Origin: Sphingomonas sp. Leaf242
GTDB lineage: Bacteria > Pseudomonadota > Alphaproteobacteria > Sphingomonadales > Sphingomonadaceae
DNA length: 64,000 bases
Direction: 5' to 3'
NCBI RefSeq assembly: GCF_001422045.1
Contig: NZ_LMLW01000007.1
Span: 620,001-684,000, forward strand
This document shows, piece by piece, positions 38,094 through 46,214 of this stretch; positions within the stretch are counted from its first letter, which is position 1, and every line of letters starts with the position of its first letter. The position numbers and the translations under genes were made by a program. The notes below the pieces were generated by a model, which was not told where the DNA came from, searched no databases, and was given only the letters and a program-made list of their open reading frames with translations.

Positions 38094-38548
38094 GTTGTCA
38101 CTCCGATTGGACTTGGCCGCGCAGTACCGACGTTGCGCGGCAAGGTCCAACGGCTTTCGACTTGTTGCGCGGATAGGCGGAGTTTGGGAGACCATAGCCT
38201 GCGGGTCGATGTCGCCCGCCCCTTGTTTTCTCCCGAGCGATAGCCCGGTCTGGGCCCCCGCCTTCGCGGGGTGAACAACCTGAGTTCGCATGAGAGCCCG
38301 GTGGAAGCCGGGGCCCAATCGGAAAGATTGCAGTAACGGCGCGGCGCGCTCAGTCAGCAACGTCCCCCAACTGAACTGGCCCCGACCTCCACCCGGGAGA
38401 GCCGGTCCAGCGATCAAAACATTTGCAACTCACGCGCTCGACTTAGCCCTGCAGCGCTGCGAGCGGCTGAGACGGGGAGGAAAGCGGACCGTGCGCTTCT
38501 GAGGTGAAAAGCATAGAAAATTGACAGTGAAGCACTAAGCTGTCCGCT
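38094..38548. other. Gene-free region upstream of asd with partial repeat elements
   Basis: 455 nt without a supported gene. It contains a half element (CTGGGCCCCCGCCTTCGCGG, about 38249-38271) and a diverged class-B element (38296-38397). It must also hold the asd promoter. Towards 38510 a TTGACA hexamer precedes the next gene, but no convincing -10 at the right spacing was found. Confidence 0.65.
38296..38397. repeat. Diverged class-B palindromic element
   Basis: GCCCGGTGGAAGCCGGGGCC on the left and GGCCCCGACCTCCACCCGGG on the right. The inner arms CCCAATCGG and CAACTGAAC pair poorly, so this copy has decayed relative to those at 14701 and 35945. Confidence 0.7.
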
Positions 38549-39043
38549 ATGTATACTGTCAGACCTGAGCGCTCTTATCCGCCGATTTGGCGCATCATCG
38601 CCGCCTTTTTGATCGTTCCCGGTGTCGCAGCATTGGTGATGGCCATTATGATGCCAGCCTACGACGGGATCAGCGATCCACTAGAGAGGATTTGGCGCAG
38701 CGCCCTAGTGCTTGCCGTTGTCGGAGCATATCCGGCGACTGTGATTCTAGGCTTACCGGCGTTCCTTATTCTGCGCCGACGTTTTGAGGCTACATTACTC
38801 AATTGCTCCCTGACCGGGGCTGTCGTCGCCGCTTTGCCTTGGCTCATCCTTTCGTCGCTGATCACACCCGACAGCGCCAGCACCGGTGGGCGTGCCACAG
38901 TATTGCACGGATCGTTGACCCCATATGGATGGCTCACCAACCTAACCTTTATCGGCCAAATTGCGCTTTTTGGTGCAGGTGGTGGGATGCTGTTTTGGCT
39001 CGTCGCTGCCGCTGGCTGGAAAACTGAAAAGGTTGACTTGTAA
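38549..39043 (+). CDS. Hypothetical four-helix membrane protein
   Basis: 164 aa with four hydrophobic helices (about 14-36, 50-75, 82-104, 130-155) and no recognised domain. Base composition is visibly less GC-rich than the flanking housekeeping genes, which suggests recent acquisition. The start at 38549 is the first ATG of the frame. Function unknown. Confidence 0.6.
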   Translation: MYTVRPERSYPPIWRIIAAFLIVPGVAALVMAIMMPAYDGISDPLERIWRSALVLAVVGAYPATVILGLPAFLILRRRFEATLLNCSLTGAVVAALPWLILSSLITPDSASTGGRATVLHGSLTPYGWLTNLTFIGQIALFGAGGGMLFWLVAAAGWKTEKVDL

Positions 39044-39173
39044 AGGAGAGACCGGACGCGGTTTATGTCCGCTAGCAGGATCGGAAAACCAAGCCAACGA
39101 CGTCGTACTTTGGTCGATCCTGCAGTAGCGGATTTGCACCGTGACGACCCTGAACAACGCTGCCGCAACACCG

Positions 39174-39626
39174 TCAGCGGCGCGCTTCGAACCAATCGGT
39201 CGCATCCTCCCCGTAAAGCAACAGGATCGCCAACGCTTCCATCACGAGCTGTAAAGCCGAGGTTGCGATGATCGCAGTATCATGCTGCGCCAGCGGTTGG
39301 ATCAACCCTGATCCGCGCAGAAACGCAAAGCTCGTCACGACGCCCAGAAGCCAGCGCAGAGCGAGCGCACCGCGAGCAGCGCGCGACGCCGACAAGACCA
39401 CCAGTAACATCAGGAACAAGGCGAGGCCCAGGCCGACTGCCCGGATCGCCTGGATCCGCATGACCAATGTCGTCATCGCCTCGGGTGCGATCGGGAAGGC
39501 GAAGCTCATCGTGCGTGTGGCATAGTACGCCAGTACCGCTGAAAACATCAGACTGATCGCGAACAAGACCGCGAACAACCGGATCGAGAGGGATGTCGCC
39601 AATTGCCTGCTCCGGATGCGTAGCAT
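39174..39626 (-). CDS. Hypothetical membrane protein
   Basis: 150 aa, four predicted helices: LFAVLFAISLMFSAVLAYY, a segment near 60-80, one at 90-105 and one near 125-140. No family was recognised. No clear ribosome binding site stands before the ATG at 39626, so the start is uncertain. It is convergent with the preceding membrane protein gene. Confidence 0.6.
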   Translation of the reverse strand: MLRIRSRQLATSLSIRLFAVLFAISLMFSAVLAYYATRTMSFAFPIAPEAMTTLVMRIQAIRAVGLGLALFLMLLVVLSASRAARGALALRWLLGVVTSFAFLRGSGLIQPLAQHDTAIIATSALQLVMEALAILLLYGEDATDWFEARR

Positions 39627-39804
39627 TATGCCACGTTGAAGCGCGGTTTAGCCCCTAAGACCTTCCTAGCCTTTAACGGCCGCGTAGAACTCGCCTTCTC
39701 TGCAGCCATCGGACAGTATCGTCGATCGAGGCAACGGACACATTTGAGGTCGTTGCCGGCCGATCGGACTGCATAGTTAAGCGACAGTCCGGTATCCTGC
39801 TGCG

Positions 39805-40935
39805 CTATCCCCCGGTGCGCACGACCGAAACGCTGTATTGTGGGGTAAGCGCGCAGTCTGCGGGCGCCGTGCCGAACGCTGCGTGATCCAGGCAATTGGC
39901 CGCAGATGCGAAGTTCGCCGCGATCGCGGCCCTCACGATCCCGTTGTCGCGCATCGACGCGTCCACGCCGCCGCCGTGGGCAGACGTGGTGATCTCTCGA
40001 TCAAACAAAGTCTGCCCGTTGTCGACCCGCTCCAGGCGGTAGTGGAGCGTCACGCTCGTCGTGTTGCCTGTGCCGATGTGGAACGGCGTCTTGTCGCCCA
40101 GCCATGACACCACGAGCCGCTTACGCCCGGCTGCAGGCGCTGGTGCGAGGAGATTCATTTGCCGGAAGGTTTCGCTCATCGCTGCATTGATACTGGAACG
40201 CTTAGCCGCCGCTATGAAGTTTAGCGCCGAGCTCTTTACGGTGGCGGGAAGGCCCTGAATCTCGCCGATCGTGACGTCGTGAAACAGAGGGTGCGACGAT
40301 CCGACGGGTGTGGGCGCCTCCGGTGCAAAGGGGAGACCGATGGCCACCATGGAAATATCGTTCGACGATTTGGCGGGGGGAGCATTGATCGGCCCGACGT
40401 CGGCGGAAGCCGCCTGCAGGATCGCAAGCGAGACGCTCCGCGCCTTACCCCTATAGACGCTGACGCCCGCCTGAACGGTGATGCCTTTGCCCAGGTTCCA
40501 GACGGTGAAATCATCCTTCTTGTAGTCGCCCGGTCCAGGGTCTGCAGCGCCAGCGTTCAACCCCGGCCCAACGGTGGCCGCGATGTCACGGCCGGTAAGG
40601 CGAGTGCCCGCGGTGCCCGTCACTTGGCAACCGGCCGTGAAAGCACCGGAGTTGCCTTGGGTGAGGACCAGCATCATACCACCCTTGCTGAACACATGGG
40701 GGAGCATCATCGGCCTGTTGCCGATCATCGCTACCGAGGGCACCGCGCGCTCGATCCACCCGCGCGCGACGGCGGCTTTCGCGATGGCATCGAAGTCTGG
40801 AAAGCTGCCGCGGCAGGTCTCGTTGAATGCCTCGAGATAGACGGAAGGGCTTGGCTCGGGAGCGTCGGCCGCCGCGGCTGTCGCGTAAAGGACCGTGATG
40901 GCCGTCAATCGGGATGCGCGAAGCATGAGGGGCAT
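39805..40935 (-). CDS. Secreted hypothetical protein
   Basis: 376 aa. An N-terminal signal peptide (MPLMLRASRLTAITVLYATAAAADAP) is followed by a globular domain of unknown family. Conserved-looking features are paired cysteines (CRGSF, GCQVTG, NCLDHA, DCALT). The last 120 residues carry a beta-rich pattern (KRLVVSWLGDKTPFHIGTGNTTSVTLHYRLERV). An AGGAGACG ribosome binding site precedes the ATG at 40935. By inference periplasmic; no function can be assigned and neighbours do not help. Confidence 0.65.
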   Translation of the reverse strand: MPLMLRASRLTAITVLYATAAAADAPEPSPSVYLEAFNETCRGSFPDFDAIAKAAVARGWIERAVPSVAMIGNRPMMLPHVFSKGGMMLVLTQGNSGAFTAGCQVTGTAGTRLTGRDIAATVGPGLNAGAADPGPGDYKKDDFTVWNLGKGITVQAGVSVYRGKARSVSLAILQAASADVGPINAPPAKSSNDISMVAIGLPFAPEAPTPVGSSHPLFHDVTIGEIQGLPATVKSSALNFIAAAKRSSINAAMSETFRQMNLLAPAPAAGRKRLVVSWLGDKTPFHIGTGNTTSVTLHYRLERVDNGQTLFDREITTSAHGGGVDASMRDNGIVRAAIAANFASAANCLDHAAFGTAPADCALTPQYSVSVVRTGG

Positions 40936-41077
40936 GATCGTCTCCTGTACCTCTGGAGGGCGCTAAGCCTTCATCCTTACGATCCGTTGAACGGGCGATC
41001 GGTTTTCGCGGCGCGGTCATCGCCATGATGTAGCGAGACGATGCATAGCCGCCGAACGGGGCTACGCGGGTTTTACG

Positions 41078-41908
41078 TCAATCCTCCAACCACGCGGCTG
41101 CGATCTCACCCTTATGCCCGTCCGGTGCCAGCACGGCGCACAGGGCGTCCAGCAAGGGTGGCAGCGCCTGCATGAAAGCGTAGGGCGGATTGACGATGAA
41201 AAGGCCCGCGCCATTATAGATGCCGGGCTGATCGTCATCGTACAACCAATGTTCGACCACCAGCAATTTCGGGATGCCGAGCTTGCGTAACTGCGCCTTC
41301 CACCGCGAATGCGTGGCGCGGTCTTTCAGCGGATACCAGATCACCGTCACGCCATGCGCCCATTTGCGGTGAGCGGCGGCGAGCGTGGCCGTGATACGGT
41401 CGCGCTCATCGAGCTGCTCGTACGGCGGATCGACCACCACCACGCCGCGCGGGGTTCGGGTCGGCAGCATCGCCAGCCAAAGCTCGTAGGCGTCGCGCTC
41501 ATGCACGGCAGCGGATGTACCGCGCATCACGCCGCGCAGGGTATAGGCGTCATCGGGATGTTTTTCGTTCAGGATGAGGAAGTCCTGCGGGCGCAGAAGC
41601 TGCGCCAGAACCCGCGGCGAGCCGGGATAGAGATGCGGCTCGGCCCCGGCATTCACCGCCTGCACGCTGGCGCGGTAGTCGTTCAGCAAGGAGTTCGTGT
41701 CGGCAAAGGCCCGCCGCACGCCGTGCGTGGACTCGCCCGTGCGCTGGGCATCCTGGCCGCCAAGGTCGTACAGCCCGCAGCCGGCATGGGTATCGATCAG
41801 CGTCAGCGCGCCCGGTTTTTGCTGCAAGGCCCGCACGAGGGCGATCAGCAGGCTGTGCTTGACGACATCGGCACTATTGCCGGCATGAAAGGAATGACGA
41901 TAATTCAT
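41078..41908 (-). CDS. rlmJ: 23S rRNA (adenine2030-N6)-methyltransferase RlmJ
   Basis: 276 aa SAM-dependent methyltransferase (YhiR/RlmJ family). It starts MNYRHSFHAGNSADVVKHSLL, the family's conserved N terminus. The catalytic N6-methylase motif IV is DPPYE (Asp160), and LIDTHAGCGLYDL is the SAM-binding motif. The central insertion between motifs is present and the length is normal. Confidence 0.95.
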   Translation of the reverse strand: MNYRHSFHAGNSADVVKHSLLIALVRALQQKPGALTLIDTHAGCGLYDLGGQDAQRTGESTHGVRRAFADTNSLLNDYRASVQAVNAGAEPHLYPGSPRVLAQLLRPQDFLILNEKHPDDAYTLRGVMRGTSAAVHERDAYELWLAMLPTRTPRGVVVVDPPYEQLDERDRITATLAAAHRKWAHGVTVIWYPLKDRATHSRWKAQLRKLGIPKLLVVEHWLYDDDQPGIYNGAGLFIVNPPYAFMQALPPLLDALCAVLAPDGHKGEIAAAWLED

Positions 41909-42275
41909 TGCGGCTCAAAATCCTGACGATCTACCTGCATGCGCGCCGCTGGGTGCGGTTGCCGAGCGCGAGGCGACCGAGTACCTGATGCGATGCCAGT
42001 ATAAAGTCAGGCGGAAACCTTCAACGCACTTCTGAGCGAGGCTTCAAGCCCGCATTGGCGGTCGTCACCAGGGGCGGAGAGGCGAGGCCCCGGCAGAGGC
42101 GCCGACCCAGTAGCAGACAATCACGCCGCCCCTGCCCCCAACTCGTTTTGGCGCGGATCAATCGCGACATCGGATACCGCGCCGAACTCCGAAGACGATT
42201 CGACTGGCGTCGGAGGCAGGCAGTCCGTTGCACGCCAGCTGACGTTGCCATCAGTCGGCATGCAACGGTAGCCGA
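41909..42275. other. Gene-free interval between rlmJ and the SDR gene
   Basis: 367 nt. Short frames on both strands show no family resemblance or ribosome binding site. I saw no clear terminator or repeat element in it. Confidence 0.6.
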
Positions 42276-43178
42276 TCACGCGGCTAAGGGGACGGAATAG
42301 TCCATCGCGGCAAGATCGCTGAGCAGATCGGGACCGGTGGGCTTCCACCCCAGCCGCGCCTGCGTCCAATTACTCGATGCGATCATATCGAGTGCGGCAA
42401 AGGGCGCCATCCAGCCGAAGTAATGCTCGACCTCGTCGTTCCTGACTGAGCGGACCGGCAGTCCGGTCCCTTTGCCAATCGCCTCGGCGATGGTGCGCGC
42501 ATCGACGCCCTCCTCTGCCGAAGCGTGGTATCTCGCGCCTGGCTCGCCGCGTTCGAGCGCCAGAACGTAGAGCTTGGCGACATCGCTGACGTGCGCGGCG
42601 GCCCAGCGCGTGGCGCCCTCGCCCAAATACGCCATCGCTCCGGCACGACGTGCCTCCGCGATCAGCGGCGTGATCAACCCGGCCTTGGTGGTGTCGTGCA
42701 CCTGTGGCAGCCGAATGGTGCGTACGTCGATGCGCCGGGCGATCAGCGCCGCGGCGGCGAGCTCGGTGACGATACGCGGATTGGCGTGGAGCGGGTTGAG
42801 TACGTCCTCGGTCGCAGGACCGCCGTTCCGCGGCGTGCCGATGCCGATCCCCGAGGTGATCAGGATCGGCTTGTCTGTCCCCGCCAGCGCATCGCCCATC
42901 GCCATGATGTTGCGTTCGTCCTTCGCTGTATTCGCGAGGAAGGCTTCGAAGTTGTGGTCGAACGCGCAGTGGATGACCGCGTCGGCCGCAGCCACGCCAC
43001 TGGCGAGCGTCTCCGGCCGTTCCAGGTCGCCACGATGAACTTCGACGCCAGCCCGCTCGAGCTGCTGGGCACCGGCGTCGGACCGCGTGAGCCCGAGCAC
43101 GTGATGGCCGCGGCCGAGCAGCTCGGGGATGACGTGAGAGCCGATAAAGCCGGTCGCACCGGTCACAAAAACACGCAT
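42276..43178 (-). CDS. NAD-dependent epimerase/dehydratase family (extended SDR) protein
   Basis: 300 aa. The Rossmann motif MRVFVTGATGFIGSHVIPELLGRGHHVLGLTRS is followed by HRGDLERPETLASGVAAADAVIHCAFDH. The catalytic Tyr-x-x-x-Lys of classical SDRs is not obvious, as is common in this atypical group. An AAGGAG ribosome binding site precedes the ATG. It is divergent from the MmyB-type regulator; such regulator/SDR pairs are frequent, and the regulator probably controls this gene. The substrate is unknown. Confidence 0.88.
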   Translation of the reverse strand: MRVFVTGATGFIGSHVIPELLGRGHHVLGLTRSDAGAQQLERAGVEVHRGDLERPETLASGVAAADAVIHCAFDHNFEAFLANTAKDERNIMAMGDALAGTDKPILITSGIGIGTPRNGGPATEDVLNPLHANPRIVTELAAAALIARRIDVRTIRLPQVHDTTKAGLITPLIAEARRAGAMAYLGEGATRWAAAHVSDVAKLYVLALERGEPGARYHASAEEGVDARTIAEAIGKGTGLPVRSVRNDEVEHYFGWMAPFAALDMIASSNWTQARLGWKPTGPDLLSDLAAMDYSVPLAA

Positions 43179-43239
43179 GGAAAATCTCCTTGTTGCCTGG
43201 CGACCATATTCACCGCCTCGATTACGTGTTAAAGTAGTG

Positions 43240-43259
43240 AGCTTATCGTGGTATAAGCT
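43240..43259. promoter_or_regulatory. Candidate operator between the SDR gene and the MmyB-type regulator gene
   Basis: AGCTTAT and ATAAGCT are 7-bp inverted arms spaced by 6 nt, in the AT-richer centre of the 96-nt divergent intergenic region, 15 nt before the regulator start. It is a plausible autoregulatory site of the adjacent XRE-type regulator. Confidence 0.5.
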
Positions 43260-43274
43260 TCAACAGGATCGATT

Positions 43275-44111
43275 ATGGCAAGCGACGTACCCAATCCGCT
43301 CGGGACCTATCTGCGCGATCGGCGTACCCGGCTCGACCCTGCGGCGTTCGGGTTTGCGGGCGGACGGCGCCGCACGCCCGGTTTGCGCCGCGAGGAGGTG
43401 GCGAGCCGCGCGAACATCAGCCCGACCTGGTACACCTGGCTCGAGCAGGGCCGCGGCGGCGCGCCATCGGCCGACGTCCTCGATCGCATCGCGAGAGGAT
43501 TGATGCTCACCGAACCGGAGCGCGAGCACATCTACATGCTCGGCCTCGGACGTCCGCCGGAGGCACGCTACCAGCCTGTCGAAGGGATCACCCCGCGGCT
43601 CCAGCGCGTGCTCGACGGGATGGTGCTGAGCCCGGCGATCATCAAGACGGCGATGTGGGACGTGGTGGGCTGGAACCGAGCGGCCGCGGTGCTGCTGACC
43701 GACTATGCCAAGCTGCCGCGGGAGGGACGCAACATCCTGCGGCTGATGTTCGGCAGCGACCATGTCCGTGCGCGCAACGCCGACTTCGACAGCATCGCCC
43801 GTTTCGTGGTGGGTGCCTTTCGCGCCGATGTGGCCCGCACGGGTGCCAGCACCAGCGTCGAGGTCACGAAGCTGGTCACCGAACTGTCCCGGCTCAGCCC
43901 GGAGTTCGCGGCGATGTGGGAGGACAACGACGTGGTTGCCCATGGCGACGGGGTGAAGCGCATCCATCACCCGGATGCGGGACTGCTCGCGATGGAGTTC
44001 TCGTCGTTCGCCGTTGAAGGACGACCGGAACTTGGCATGATCATATACAACCCCGCTTCGCCAGACGATGCCGAGCGGCTGCGCGTGTTGCTGAACGGTG
44101 CCGGCGACTGA
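43275..44111 (+). CDS. XRE-family transcriptional regulator with MmyB-like ligand-binding domain
   Basis: 278 aa. The N-terminal helix-turn-helix (about 10-85) has GLRREEVASRANISPTWYTWLEQGRG, typical of the MmyB/Streptomyces-type regulators. The C-terminal domain (about 100-270) matches the MmyB-like, PAS-related ligand-binding domain (WDVVGWNRAAAVLL, RNILRLMF, ELSRLSPEFAAMWEDNDV). Members bind fatty-acid-like ligands in characterised cases. It is divergent from the SDR gene, its likely target. Confidence 0.92.
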   Translation: MASDVPNPLGTYLRDRRTRLDPAAFGFAGGRRRTPGLRREEVASRANISPTWYTWLEQGRGGAPSADVLDRIARGLMLTEPEREHIYMLGLGRPPEARYQPVEGITPRLQRVLDGMVLSPAIIKTAMWDVVGWNRAAAVLLTDYAKLPREGRNILRLMFGSDHVRARNADFDSIARFVVGAFRADVARTGASTSVEVTKLVTELSRLSPEFAAMWEDNDVVAHGDGVKRIHHPDAGLLAMEFSSFAVEGRPELGMIIYNPASPDDAERLRVLLNGAGD

Positions 44112-44176
44112 CTGGGATTGAAGACGCCAGCGCGGGTCACGAAAACGCCGGCGCTGAGGGATGCGGAAGGTTGGCA

Positions 44177-44680
44177 ATGGAAAAGATCGGCTTTGGTGGC
44201 GGGTGCCATTGGTGCACCGAGGGCGTGTTTCAGGCGCTCAAAGGCGTTTATCAGGTGGATCAGGGATTTATCCAATCCGAGGCCCCTTGGGACACATGGG
44301 CGGAGGGCGTGCTCGTGAGCTTCGATCCCACGGCCATAAGCCTGGCGACGCTCGCCGAAGTCCATCTCAGGACCCATTCGGCGAACGGGACCTACTCTCC
44401 CGGCGGGAGGTATCGAAGTGCGATCTACGTCGTTGATGCGGAGCAGCGCGAGACAGCCGCACGGACGATCGCACGGTTTGCCACAGAGTCGGGCAACGGT
44501 CCCCGGACGCTGGTTCTTCAGTTCGTCGGTTTCAGACCCTCTGAAGCACGCTACCAAAACTACTATCAAAATGATCCAGGCAGGCCGTTCTGTCGCCGCT
44601 ACATCGATCCCAAGCTGGACTATATCCGGCACCATTTCGCCGATGTTGCCCTTCCCGATGCCGCGGGGCACCAGCCATAA
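44177..44680 (+). CDS. msrA: Peptide-methionine (S)-S-oxide reductase (MsrA) family protein
   Basis: 167 aa. The catalytic motif GGCFWC reads GGGCHWCTE, with catalytic Cys10 kept and Phe replaced by His. A second Cys in PGRPFCRRYIDPKL near residue 140 could act as the resolving residue. RTHSANGTYSPGGRYRSAIY corresponds to the family's substrate region. The likely ATG is 44177, 6 nt after GGAAGG; a TTG at 44171 is an alternative. The divergent active-site residue makes this a minor MsrA lineage, so the substrate range is uncertain. Confidence 0.82.
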   Translation: MEKIGFGGGCHWCTEGVFQALKGVYQVDQGFIQSEAPWDTWAEGVLVSFDPTAISLATLAEVHLRTHSANGTYSPGGRYRSAIYVVDAEQRETAARTIARFATESGNGPRTLVLQFVGFRPSEARYQNYYQNDPGRPFCRRYIDPKLDYIRHHFADVALPDAAGHQP

Positions 44681-44844
44681 GCCGCGACGTGCCGTTTGCC
44701 CGGTTCGGCCGTTCCTTCATCTCAGTCGTTCCAACGATGCAGGGTGCCCAGCGGGCCGCTTAACCTGTCGAATTGACTGAAATTTAACACCAAAACGGCA
44801 TCCATGCGATGCGCTCCTGGGGGGAGCCCCAGGGAGTGATGTTG

Positions 44845-46041
44845 ATGCCGCATGGTGATGGCGTGCTGCCGCGTTGGGCTGTCACGCGCTGGCTGGTCGA
44901 GTGTGTTGGTGAAGTTCCGGCTGAAATCCGCCCGTCCCTTGTTCAGGGGTTGTATGGATCACTCCCGATCTTTCTGGGCGGGGTGTTCAACACCATTCTG
45001 GTCTCCTCGATCGTGGCTACTCGCCTTCCCAAACCCGCGTTCCTTCTCTGGGCAGTGCTGGAGGTCGGCTTGGCGGCATTGCGCCTGCCGCTGCTCATCA
45101 AAGGAACCCGCGCCGCGAAGAGCGGAGGCCGCGCGCATATCGACCTGTACATATTGGCTGCGGTATGTTGGGCTGCCTCGGTAGGTTATGGGTGCTTCAT
45201 TACCGTGCTGAGCGGTGACTGGCTCGCCGCAACGCTCGTCGTCCTCTCCGCAGCGGCGATGACGGGTGGCGTGGCATTTCGGAACTTTGCGGCCCCTCGG
45301 CTCGTGACGACCATGATCCTTCTTAGCCTCGGGCCGTGCGCCATCGCCGGGGTCATATCCGGCGAACTGATCATGCTCGCGACGGCATTCCAGATTCCGA
45401 TGTACATCTATGCCATGACGCATGCCGCCTATCGTCTGAACGCCATGCTGGTCCAGACCATGCGGTCCGAGCGCGAGAACGGACGTCGCGCGCGGCACGA
45501 TACCCTGACAGGCTTGTTGAACCGTGCGGGTCTCGAGGAAGTCGTTGCTCGCCGCGCAGGCACGGCTACGGGCGCCACGCTCTTCTACATCGACCTCGAC
45601 GGCTTCAAAGCGATCAACGACAGGCTCGGCCACGCGGCGGGCGATCAACTTCTCGTCGAAGTCAGCGACCTGATTAGACAGGTGACCCCTGCAACGGACG
45701 TCGTCGCCCGGATGGGAGGCGACGAATTTGTCATTCTGGCCGACGAGACGGACGCTGCCACCGCTCGTCAAACCGGACAGCGTCTCATCGACACGCTGTC
45801 CAGCACGTCATTCTTGTTGAACGAAACCGCGGTGACGGTCGGTGCGAGCGTCGGCATCGCGATAAAATCGGATGCTCAGTCGGACTTCTCGACCCTGCTG
45901 CTCGAGGCGGACAGGGCGCTGTACGATGCAAAGCTAAAGGGACGCTCCTGCGCCGTGCTCGCTCCCGTCACGTCGCCGAGCCTATACCTTGCCGCCGATC
46001 GAGGCTCAGACGTCCAATCCAGTAGATCGGCAGCACGCTGA
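44845..46041 (+). CDS. Membrane-anchored diguanylate cyclase (GGDEF)
   Basis: About 398 aa. The N-terminal half has five to six membrane helices. The C-terminal GGDEF domain has the intact active site RMGGDEFVILAD and DLDGFKAINDRLGHAAGDQLL. The position of the inhibitory I-site (RxxD five residues before GGDEF) reads PATD, so product inhibition is probably lost. It is predicted to make c-di-GMP, for which the PilZ protein at 6.4 kb is a possible receptor. The start is uncertain: ATG 44845 follows GGGAG with good spacing, while 44809 and 44839 are alternatives. Confidence 0.88.
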   Translation: MPHGDGVLPRWAVTRWLVECVGEVPAEIRPSLVQGLYGSLPIFLGGVFNTILVSSIVATRLPKPAFLLWAVLEVGLAALRLPLLIKGTRAAKSGGRAHIDLYILAAVCWAASVGYGCFITVLSGDWLAATLVVLSAAAMTGGVAFRNFAAPRLVTTMILLSLGPCAIAGVISGELIMLATAFQIPMYIYAMTHAAYRLNAMLVQTMRSERENGRRARHDTLTGLLNRAGLEEVVARRAGTATGATLFYIDLDGFKAINDRLGHAAGDQLLVEVSDLIRQVTPATDVVARMGGDEFVILADETDAATARQTGQRLIDTLSSTSFLLNETAVTVGASVGIAIKSDAQSDFSTLLLEADRALYDAKLKGRSCAVLAPVTSPSLYLAADRGSDVQSSRSAAR

Positions 46042-46214
46042 AACGGCCACCTGCGACAGACTACCGCTAAGCGGTGCTAGGGAACCTCGAAAGTGGTCGG
46101 GGTCGGGCAAGGTCCCGCCGTGGCACGCGACACCCTGGCGCCCGCCATGATGCTCTTTGCGAGCGTGCATCGGAAAAAATCACAGGCACTTTTCTCAGGT
46201 CCGGTATTGACCGG

